Source of the DNA: Gp6-AA40 sp032156805
GTDB lineage: Bacteria > Acidobacteriota > Vicinamibacteria > Vicinamibacterales > UBA2999
NCBI GenBank assembly: GCA_032156805.1
Contig: JALDXQ010000003.1
Coordinates: 35,996 to 99,995, forward strand
Reading direction: 5' to 3'
DNA: 64,000 nt
Below the pieces are notes generated by a model. That model saw only the letters and a program-made list of their open reading frames with translations, made no database searches and had not been told where the DNA came from. Shown in pieces: positions 51,123 to 58,598 of the stretch. Made by a program: the position numbers and the translations under genes. The number at the start of each line of letters is the position of its first letter. Within the stretch, counting starts at the first letter, position 1.

Positions 51123-53762
51123 ATGCCACTGACGCCCGACCGCTGGCAGCAGATCGCCAGAATCTACGAGATGGCTGTCGATCGTGATCCGGCCACGCTC
51201 GATTCCTTCCTGACGGAGATCTGCGCCGGCGACACGACACTTCGGCGCGAAGTGGAGTCTCTGCTCCAGCAGGAGCACGCGCAGGTCATCCTCGATCGCC
51301 CGGTATGGGCGACGGCCGGATCCCTGTTCGACACTCACTCTGATCTTTGCCCGGGGACGATGCTCGGTCCATATCGCATCGAGGGCCCGCTCGGCGCCGG
51401 CGGTATGGGCGAAGTCTTCAGCGGCATCGACACTCGTCTCGGTCGCCGCGTGGCCATCAAGGTTCTCCACAGTGCCGGTGCGCTCGACCAGCAGATGCGC
51501 GCGCGGTTCGCCCGCGAGGCGAGAGCAGTCGCCGCATTGACGCACCCGAATATCTGCACACTCTACGACGTCGGACGTCACGATCAGGTCGACTTCCTGG
51601 TCATGGAATATCTCGAGGGCGAGACGCTGGCGTCACGACTCGCGGATGGACAACTGGGGTTGGACGAGGCGCTCACCCGTGCGATCGAGATCGCCAGTGC
51701 GCTCGACCACGCACATCGCCAGGGCATCGTCCATCGCGATCTGAAGCCTGGCAACATCATGATCACGGCGAGCGGTGCAAAGCTGCTCGATTTCGGTCTT
51801 GCGAAGCTTCGAGCGACCGGTCATCCGGAGGCGGATCACTCGTCCGTTGAAACGGTCGCCCACCCGGGCGCCAGGGAGTCGACCGAGCGAGACGATGTGC
51901 CGATGACGCGGGGCGGGACCGTCCTCGGAACGCTGCGTTACATGGCGCCCGAGCAGATCGAAGGGCGCGAGGTGGACGCGCGAAGTGACGTCTTCTCGTT
52001 CGGGGCGCTCCTGCACGAGATGCTGACGGGCAAGCGTGCATTCGAGGGCGACAACGCCGAACGGGTGCGTGCGGCGATCGTCGGGCACGAACCACCGCGT
52101 GTCTCGTCGCTTCAGCCGCCGGCGCTACCCGGTCTGGACGATCTGGTGCGCCGTTGTCTCGCCAAGAACCCTGAGGAGCGATGTCCAACTGCGGCCGATG
52201 TCTTGAGGGAGTTACGCCGCATCTCCGAACTGACCGCTCCGTCCCGCGCGGGACAGTGGTCGGCGTGGCGATGGGTTGCCGCCGTCCTCGTGACCGCCAT
52301 CACCGGACTCGTCGCGTCGCTGTGGATGGGGAGCGTCGGGCGTTCGCCGGTGGCGACTCCTGCCAGTCAGATTCGATCCATTGCCGTGCTGCCGCTCGTG
52401 GATCTGTCCGGCGATCCGAGCCAGGAATACTTTGCTGAGGGGATGACGGATCAACTCATCAACGACCTGGTATCGATCGATACGCTCCGTGTCATCTCGC
52501 GCACATCCGCGATGCGATACAAGGGCACGAACAAGGCGGTGCCGGTCATCGCCAGGGAATTGCAGGTCGACGGCATCATTGAAGGTTCGCTCGTCCGGGC
52601 GGGTGACCGGGTCCGCATCAACGCCACGTTGATCGACGGAGCGTCAGGGCAGGCGCTCTGGGCACAGACGTTCGAGCGGGATCTGCGCGACGTGCTGGCA
52701 TTACAGCGGGAAGTCGCACGGGCCATCACCAGCAGGGTGGATATCACGCTGACCGCGCAACAGGAGGCGCGATTGGCCAGCGCGCCATCAATCGACCCGG
52801 AAGTGCATCGTCAGGTCCTTCTCGGTCGTCATCACGCCGCCAAAGGATCCCGGGAGGACCTGGGCCGGGCGGTTCAGTACTTCAACGTCGCCATTGGCAA
52901 AGATCCGTCAAACGCTATGGCCCATTCGGGCCTCGCAGAAGCCTACGTCGGGCTGTCCGGCTACTACCTGCCGCCGCGCCAGGCGATGCCCCCCGCCAAG
53001 CGCGCAGCCGAGACGGCGATACGGCTGGATCAGTCGCTTGCCGATGCGCACGCGACGCTTGGTCTCATCCACCTCGTGTACGACTGGGACGGACCGGCTG
53101 CGGAGAGGGCGCTCCTGCGCGCGCTCGATCTCAATCCGACGCTGGCAACTGCACGTTTGAACTATGCGGCGTATCTGACCACGCAGAAGCGGCCTGAGGA
53201 AGCGGTCCGCGAGGTCCAGCAGGCCGTCAAGTTCGATCCGGTGTCCATCCGAACGAACGCATTTGCGACGAGCATGCTGCTGTTCACGAAGAACTACGAC
53301 GAGGCGATCGAGCTGGCGCGAAGGGGATTGGAGTTCGAGCCGAAGAACGCGTTTGCCCTTGCCTTCCAGGGCGTCGCCTACGCGGAGCAGCACCGGTTCG
53401 AGGAAGCCGTCGCCAACATGGAACGCGCCGCGTCGCTCGATCCGAGCTGGACGATTCTCTCGTTGCAGGCCCATGTGTTGGCGGTTGCTGGACGCAAGGC
53501 TGAGGCGCTGCGTGTGATCCGGCAGGTAGAGGAGCAATCGCGGGACAGCTACTTCTGCCCGTATGAGATCGGTACCGCATACGCGAGTCTCGGAGACGCG
53601 GACACCGCGCACCGCTGGTTTCGTAAGGGAATCGAGGGTCGGGCCGATTGCATGGCATGGCTTGGCGTGGAGCCTTGGATGGAACCGTTTCGTTCCGATC
53701 CGCGCTATGCCGGTCTGCTCAGGGAGATCGGGCTCGATCCCTCCAGCATCAGCACTCCCTGA
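51123..53762 (+). CDS. Transmembrane Ser/Thr protein kinase with TolB-like and TPR domains
   Basis: An 879-residue Hanks-type kinase. Residues ~75-365: kinase domain, with Gly loop GPLGAGGMGEVFSG, ATP-binding K113, HRDLKPGN (H204, D206, K208), DFG at 223 and TLRYMAPEQIEG. One TM helix at about 380-402 (VAAVLVTAITGLVASLWMG). Then a TolB-N/FlgO-like adenylate-cyclase-associated domain at ~415-560 (IAVLPLVDLSGDPSQEYFAEGMTDQLINDL in part; WAQTFERDLRDVLALQREVARAI), and tetratricopeptide repeats to the C-terminus. ATG 51123 follows GAAGGGGGACGG. With the sigma factor at 50998 it forms the common ECF-kinase pair. Confidence 0.94.
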   Translation: MPLTPDRWQQIARIYEMAVDRDPATLDSFLTEICAGDTTLRREVESLLQQEHAQVILDRPVWATAGSLFDTHSDLCPGTMLGPYRIEGPLGAGGMGEVFSGIDTRLGRRVAIKVLHSAGALDQQMRARFAREARAVAALTHPNICTLYDVGRHDQVDFLVMEYLEGETLASRLADGQLGLDEALTRAIEIASALDHAHRQGIVHRDLKPGNIMITASGAKLLDFGLAKLRATGHPEADHSSVETVAHPGARESTERDDVPMTRGGTVLGTLRYMAPEQIEGREVDARSDVFSFGALLHEMLTGKRAFEGDNAERVRAAIVGHEPPRVSSLQPPALPGLDDLVRRCLAKNPEERCPTAADVLRELRRISELTAPSRAGQWSAWRWVAAVLVTAITGLVASLWMGSVGRSPVATPASQIRSIAVLPLVDLSGDPSQEYFAEGMTDQLINDLVSIDTLRVISRTSAMRYKGTNKAVPVIARELQVDGIIEGSLVRAGDRVRINATLIDGASGQALWAQTFERDLRDVLALQREVARAITSRVDITLTAQQEARLASAPSIDPEVHRQVLLGRHHAAKGSREDLGRAVQYFNVAIGKDPSNAMAHSGLAEAYVGLSGYYLPPRQAMPPAKRAAETAIRLDQSLADAHATLGLIHLVYDWDGPAAERALLRALDLNPTLATARLNYAAYLTTQKRPEEAVREVQQAVKFDPVSIRTNAFATSMLLFTKNYDEAIELARRGLEFEPKNAFALAFQGVAYAEQHRFEEAVANMERAASLDPSWTILSLQAHVLAVAGRKAEALRVIRQVEEQSRDSYFCPYEIGTAYASLGDADTAHRWFRKGIEGRADCMAWLGVEPWMEPFRSDPRYAGLLREIGLDPSSISTP

Positions 53763-53843
53763 TTTTCGTCTTCACGTTAAATCTGCGCTCTCCCGTTCTC
53801 GCTTACCCCAGTGAAGGCAGTTGTTGTCACAGGGGGGAACAGC

Positions 53844-54422
53844 ATGAGCGCAAATCGTCTGATCGTTTCGCTGACCGCGGCAGGTCTTTTGATGCCTTTG
53901 TCGGTCAGCACCGTGAGAACCCAGAGTGCCCTGCACGCCGGCCATGGCAGCAGTGCAAGCTCGGGCCGTGTCAGTGGGCCTGTCCCTGAAGACGTCCGGC
54001 GGGCGACGGCGCGCTTCCGCGACGTCAACGCCGCGATTGCAGAGGGGTATGCGCAGTTTGGGGGATGCGTCAGTGGCCAGGACGAAGGAGCCATGGGAGT
54101 CCATTTTGCGAACTTCGCCCTGTTCGACGCCAACCTCGATGTTGCGAATCCTGAGGTGCTCGTCTACGAGCCGAGGAACGGCCGCCTCCAGTTGGTCGCC
54201 GCCGAGTACATCACGCCTGCTGCGGCGTGGGAGGCTGCGCATGGACCGTCCGCCCTGCCGCACCTGGCAGGACACCTCCTGCATTTCGCTCCAGGACCCA
54301 ATCGATACGGCCCCGACGCCTTCTGGGAGATCCACGTCTGGGCCTGGAAGAACAACCCGCGAGGAGCGTTCGCGGACTGGAACCCCACCGTGTCCTGTAG
54401 TGAGTGGGAGAGCAGCCTCTAG
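53844..54422 (+). CDS. Hypothetical exported protein
   Basis: A 192-residue protein with a signal peptide (SLTAAGLLMPLSVSTVRTQ) and a soluble mature part. Features: VRRATARFRDVNAAIAEGYAQFGGCVSGQDEGAMGVHFANF in part, VLVYEPRNGRLQLVAAEYI, and C-terminal FWEIHVWAWKNNPRGAFADWNPTVSC. The order of HxxN, YEP, a WEIHVW box and the two Cys (G-C-V near residue 70 and SCS near the end, probably disulfide-bonded) is one I have seen in hypothetical proteins of Acidobacteria and Proteobacteria; no function is assigned. The ATG at 53844 follows AGGGGGGAACAGC. Confidence 0.78.
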   Translation: MSANRLIVSLTAAGLLMPLSVSTVRTQSALHAGHGSSASSGRVSGPVPEDVRRATARFRDVNAAIAEGYAQFGGCVSGQDEGAMGVHFANFALFDANLDVANPEVLVYEPRNGRLQLVAAEYITPAAAWEAAHGPSALPHLAGHLLHFAPGPNRYGPDAFWEIHVWAWKNNPRGAFADWNPTVSCSEWESSL

Positions 54423-54435
54423 CCCTCGGCGTTCA

Positions 54436-54474
54436 CCGGCCCAGCGTATCGACGTGTCGCGATCACTGGGCCGG
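54436..54474. terminator. 9-bp hairpin between genes
   Basis: CCGGCCCAG and its complement enclose 21 nt, 13 nt after the stop of the exported-protein gene. It may terminate that transcript. No U-run. Confidence 0.4.
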
Positions 54475-54556
54475 CGTGCGCTCGCGGAGCGCGTCCGGCT
54501 CGAGAACACGCTGGATGAAGGCGGCGACACCCTGATCATCAGGGTAAGATGAGCGC

Positions 54557-57001
54557 TTGCTGCACGACGTTCGCTACGCGATTCGTGCTCTGCGTCAATC
54601 GCCGACATTCGCGGCGGCGGCGATCCTGACGCTGACGTTCGCGATTGCGATCAACGTCGGTATCTTCGCCACGCTCAACGCCATCGCGTTTCGTCGTCTT
54701 CCTGCGCCACGAGCGCACGAGCTCGTTCGACTGTCGAGTGCTTTCCGCACCGGCCAGGAAGTGCAGCTGTCGTTCCCCATGTTTCGCGAGCTGGCCGCCC
54801 GTCAGCAGGCGGTCGCGCCGCTGATCGCATGGTCGGGCGAGCCGGTTCTGACGGTGAGAGCCGGCGGCACGTTCACGACGGCTGTGGTCACCGGAGTCAG
54901 TGCCAACTTCTTTTCAGAGCTCGGCGCGATCCCCTCCGCCGGCCGTCTTCTCCTGCCGGGCGACATCGATCTCGATGCCCGGACGGGCTCACCCGTCGCG
55001 GTCATCGGCTATGGATTCTGGCAGCGGCAGTATGGCGGCGATGACTCGGCGATTGGCAGCCAGCTCGAAGTGGAAGGCGTGCCTCTGACCATCGTGGGTG
55101 TCGCACCGCGCGGGTTCAAAGGCTTCGGCCTCCTGGTCGAACCAGATGTCACGATGCCGCTCACCACGGGTCTTGGCGGTGTGCCCGGGGCGGGGTTCAA
55201 CCAGGCAGGGCTGCTGTGGCTGAGAGTGGCCGGGCGTCTCAGCCCGGGTGTGACTCTCGACCAGGCGCGCGCACAGATCGAGACCGTGTGGCCGGCGATC
55301 AAGGCGGACATCATTCCACCGACACACGCCGGGGCGCAGCGCGAGAACTTCCTGTCGTTGCCGATTCGTCTCGAGTCGCTTGCCACCGGACACGATTCCT
55401 ATCTCAGGACGTTCACCACACCGCTCGTCGTGCTCCAGGCGCTGGCGCTCGCGTCGCTCGTGATCGCGTGTGTAAATCTCGCAAGCCTGATGCTGCGCCG
55501 GATTGCGCGACAGGAACCGGACCGCGCCATTCGACTCGCCCTTGGCGCACGCTCGTGGCAGGCCGCTCGTCACGTGGTCGTCGAAGGCGGTGTGATCGCA
55601 GTCGTGGGGGCCATGTGCGCGCTGCCGCTCGGTTTGTGGGCGAGTGCGGCCATCACTCGACTGCTGCTACCGAATGCACTTGTACCCGTGTCGTTCGATC
55701 CGGGACTCGATCGCCAGGTGTTCGCGTTTACCGCGCTGATCGCTGTGGCGACAGCGGTGCTCTGCGGGTGGCTGCCTGCGTGGGCGAGCACGAGACGCGA
55801 TCCGCAGCCGTTGCTGAAGCACTCGACGCACGCCGGTATTAGTTCGAACCGGCTCCTCAGAGTCCTCGTCGCAGGGCAGTTGTGCTTGTCGGTGATTCTG
55901 GTGACGAACGCGGGACTGCTGGTCCGCAGCCTGCAGCAGGTTCTGGCCGTTGATCTCGGGTTTGCCAGCGATGAACTTCTGGTCGCGAACTTCGTGCCAC
56001 GGCCAGGTGTCACAGAACAGCTCGATCGCGAGAGCTACTATCCTTTGCTCATCGAGCGGGTCGCGGCGCTGCCCGGGGTCTCGAGCGTCAGCGTCTCGCG
56101 CCGGGTGCCAGGCAGTCCGGCTTTCAAATGGCAGGTATCGCCGATGACGTGGGAGCCGGTCGGCGGAATCACCTCGGCAACGAATTCAGTCACGCCCGGC
56201 TTTCTCAGAACGCTTGGCGTCCGCATGGACGCGGGACGCGATTTTTCGCCGGCGGATCACGCTCGCGCGCCACGCGTTGCGATCCTCAGCAGAGCGTTGG
56301 CACAGCGGCTGTTTCCGGACGGCAACCCACTCGGCCAGCGCGTACGTCTCGGGACCCAGCCCTATCGGCAGGACCTCGAGGTCATCGGCGTCGTCGCCGA
56401 CGCGAGAGTGCACGACGCGAAGGACGCGGCGTCGTATCTGGCGTACATCCCGGAACTCCAGGACAGTGAGCCCACGATTGGCGGTTGGTTGACGATTCGC
56501 GGTCGCCCGGATCCGTCGGCGCTCCAGGGCACGGTCGAAGCGATCGGTCCGCACTTCGTGCGTACCATGGGAAGTGTGTCTGATGGGTTCTCTGCAGTCC
56601 TCGCTTCCGATCGCGTGACAGCGCTGCTGGCCGGGATCTTCGCGCTGCTCACGCTGTTACTGGCGGCCATCGGTGTCGGCGGACTGTTCGCCTACACGGT
56701 GGTGCTGCGCACGAAGGAGGTCGCGATTCGGCTTGCGTTGGGAGCCGAGCAGCGGTCGATCGTGAAGTCGATCGTGAACGAGGGGATCGTCGTGGCGCTC
56801 GCGGGCATCACCTGCGGAGTTGGCATCAGCCTGCTGTCGACGCGCTCCCTCGCGCCAATGCTCTTCGAGATTGGCCCGCGCGACCCACTGGTCCTGCTGG
56901 GGGCCCCGATGCTACTGGCAGCCGTCGCGATCGGCGCGTGTCTCGTCCCGGCGCTGCGTGCGGCCGCCATGGACCCGACCGTCGGCCTGCGGACCGAGTA
57001 G
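54557..57001 (+). CDS. ADOP-type ABC permease without PadR or prefix
   Basis: An 814-residue MacB/FtsX permease that starts right before TM1 (YAIRALRQSPTFAAAAILTLTFAIAINVGIFATLNAI in part) without the charged prefix of the PadR-linked members. It has periplasmic domain 1 (VRLSSAFRTGQEVQLSF), TM cluster LASLVIACVNLASLMLRRIARQE, domain 2 (VRSLQQVLAVDLGFASDELL), and terminal TMs ending MDPTVGLRTE. The start is TTG at 54557; the ATG at 54549 is out of frame. No PadR gene is nearby. The downstream gene at 57014 starts 12 nt later. Confidence 0.92.
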   Translation: MLHDVRYAIRALRQSPTFAAAAILTLTFAIAINVGIFATLNAIAFRRLPAPRAHELVRLSSAFRTGQEVQLSFPMFRELAARQQAVAPLIAWSGEPVLTVRAGGTFTTAVVTGVSANFFSELGAIPSAGRLLLPGDIDLDARTGSPVAVIGYGFWQRQYGGDDSAIGSQLEVEGVPLTIVGVAPRGFKGFGLLVEPDVTMPLTTGLGGVPGAGFNQAGLLWLRVAGRLSPGVTLDQARAQIETVWPAIKADIIPPTHAGAQRENFLSLPIRLESLATGHDSYLRTFTTPLVVLQALALASLVIACVNLASLMLRRIARQEPDRAIRLALGARSWQAARHVVVEGGVIAVVGAMCALPLGLWASAAITRLLLPNALVPVSFDPGLDRQVFAFTALIAVATAVLCGWLPAWASTRRDPQPLLKHSTHAGISSNRLLRVLVAGQLCLSVILVTNAGLLVRSLQQVLAVDLGFASDELLVANFVPRPGVTEQLDRESYYPLLIERVAALPGVSSVSVSRRVPGSPAFKWQVSPMTWEPVGGITSATNSVTPGFLRTLGVRMDAGRDFSPADHARAPRVAILSRALAQRLFPDGNPLGQRVRLGTQPYRQDLEVIGVVADARVHDAKDAASYLAYIPELQDSEPTIGGWLTIRGRPDPSALQGTVEAIGPHFVRTMGSVSDGFSAVLASDRVTALLAGIFALLTLLLAAIGVGGLFAYTVVLRTKEVAIRLALGAEQRSIVKSIVNEGIVVALAGITCGVGISLLSTRSLAPMLFEIGPRDPLVLLGAPMLLAAVAIGACLVPALRAAAMDPTVGLRTE

Positions 57002-57013
57002 CATAGAGGTGTC

Positions 57014-57634
57014 ATGACCGAGGGAAAACGTGTGATGCATACCTTGACGGCCAGGTTCGTGGTTCTTGCGGCTCTTCTGCTGGTTCCGTCCTCCGCCTCA
57101 CCCCAGACCGGCTCAAAGGAGCCGCCCGATCCGACCAAATCGTCCTTCGGCGAGCGGAGTTCGAAGACGCCGCAAGAACTGTCTGTGTTTTCTTTCCTCA
57201 TCGGGAACTTCGAGGGTGGTGGAACGATCAAGCTTGCAGATGGGAAGTTGGCCGAATTCCCTGTGACGTGGATCGGCCGCTACATCCTCGACGGGACGGC
57301 AATCTCCGATGAGATGCACTCATTTACGCCTGACGGCAAACCCTACCTGGGGATCACGCTTCGACAGTACGACACGGCGAGAAAGACGTGGATCATCGAG
57401 TACCTCAACGTCACCGGTTCGTTCGTGCGCAAGCAGGTCAACCGTGACGCCGGCAAAGTCACGGTAACTGGCCGGAACGTCACGATCGCATCGTCTTCGC
57501 CAGGCGTCACGATCCGCGAGCACTACCTGGTGCCCGACAACGACAGCTTCGTCTATCGCCTGGACGTGTCCGAGGACGGCGGGAAGAACTGGATCGAAAC
57601 GCAGATGGAGATGACCCTCCGCCGGGCGAAGTAG
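57014..57634 (+). CDS. Exported DUF1579-like/lipocalin-fold protein
   Basis: A 206-residue exported protein with a signal peptide (TARFVVLAALLLVPSSASPQ). The mature part is all-beta: FSFLIGNFEGGGTIKL, FPVTWIGRYILDGTAISDEM, ITLRQYDTARKTWIIEYLNV, and FVYRLDVSEDGGKNWIETQMEMTLRR. The FLIGxFEGGG and repeated strand pairs resemble DUF1579-type proteins. Start: ATG 57014 (AGAGG 5 nt before) or ATG 57035 (GAGGGAAAA before); both precede the signal peptide. Ligand unknown. It is 12 nt downstream of the ADOP and may be cotranscribed. Confidence 0.75.
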   Translation: MTEGKRVMHTLTARFVVLAALLLVPSSASPQTGSKEPPDPTKSSFGERSSKTPQELSVFSFLIGNFEGGGTIKLADGKLAEFPVTWIGRYILDGTAISDEMHSFTPDGKPYLGITLRQYDTARKTWIIEYLNVTGSFVRKQVNRDAGKVTVTGRNVTIASSSPGVTIREHYLVPDNDSFVYRLDVSEDGGKNWIETQMEMTLRRAK

Positions 57635-57666
57635 TCTCCGCCGCTACGTTGCGGCCGTCCTTCCAT

Positions 57667-58530
57667 TCAGGCTGTACGGTACCAGTCGAGAATCTGTTCT
57701 CCCGTCCAGAAGAGCACGCCCGAACGTGACTGCATGTGGGTGAGCGCCTCGTTGAAATACCGCAGGCGATGCGGAGCGCCCATGATGTAGGGATGGACGA
57801 CGAGCGCCATGACGCGAGCCGAGTCGTGAGCGTCTGCATACAGCTGATCGAACTGGTCGATCGCACGGTCGCGATACTCGGCGGCCGTGTGGTGCTGAAT
57901 CAGCATCATCGCCACGTCGTTGCACTCCTGCGTGTAGGGCATGCTGACCAGCGACCCTGTCTTCGTGCGCACCGGTACCGGCTGGTCGTCGAGCACCCAG
58001 TCGCACACGTATTCGTACCCTTCCTCCGCGAGAACGTCCGGCGTGTCCCAGGTTTCGGTGAGGCCGGGTCCCAGCCAGCCGCGCGGCCGCCGGCCGGTGA
58101 ACGACTCGATGGCCGCGGTCGTCTTCCGGATATCCACGCGCTCGTCGGGAACTTTCTGCATGTTCTTCTGACTGTAGCCGTGGCCGATGAACTCCCATCG
58201 CCGTTCGAGCGCGGCGCGTGCGATCGGCTGGTACGCCTGGATCGCGCTGCCGTTGATCGCGAGCACGGCGGGAACCTGCATCCGATCGAACACGTCCAGC
58301 ATGCGCCAGAAGCCGACGCGGTTTCCGTATTCGTGCCACGCCCAGTTGGGGACGTCCGGCATGGGCGACCCGCCTGCCGGAGGTGGCAGGACGGTACGCG
58401 GCAGTGGCTCCTGCGGATTCCACTCCTCGACGTTGACGATCACCCACACCACGAGGCGAGCACTGCCCGGCAGCACCAGGCGCGGGCGTTCGACGATAGG
58501 TGAATACGTGAAGCGTTCGGTCGGAAGCAT
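57667..58530 (-). CDS. Polysaccharide deacetylase-family protein
   Basis: A 287-residue NodB-homology enzyme close to the PuuE/allantoinase-like group: ARLVVWVIVNVEEW (strand 1, Glu in place of the usual second Asp), NWAWHEYGNRVGFWRMLDVFDRM, AINGSAIQAYQPIARAALERRWEFIGHGYSQ (metal-binding His in GHG), GWLGPGLTETWDTPDVLAEEGYEYVCDW and ALVVHPYIMGAPHRLRYFNEAL (second His motif). The catalytic base Asp of NodB enzymes is Asn/Glu here, as in PuuE-like members. No signal peptide, so cytoplasmic; substrate may be a cyclic ureide rather than a polysaccharide. ATG 58530 chosen over 58620. Confidence 0.87.
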   Translation of the reverse strand: MLPTERFTYSPIVERPRLVLPGSARLVVWVIVNVEEWNPQEPLPRTVLPPPAGGSPMPDVPNWAWHEYGNRVGFWRMLDVFDRMQVPAVLAINGSAIQAYQPIARAALERRWEFIGHGYSQKNMQKVPDERVDIRKTTAAIESFTGRRPRGWLGPGLTETWDTPDVLAEEGYEYVCDWVLDDQPVPVRTKTGSLVSMPYTQECNDVAMMLIQHHTAAEYRDRAIDQFDQLYADAHDSARVMALVVHPYIMGAPHRLRYFNEALTHMQSRSGVLFWTGEQILDWYRTA

Positions 58531-58598
58531 GGGCCCTAGTCTCACCGAGGAAAGAGCAGCAGTCCAGCGCCCGCGCCTCAGCGTATGATCGCGGCGCG

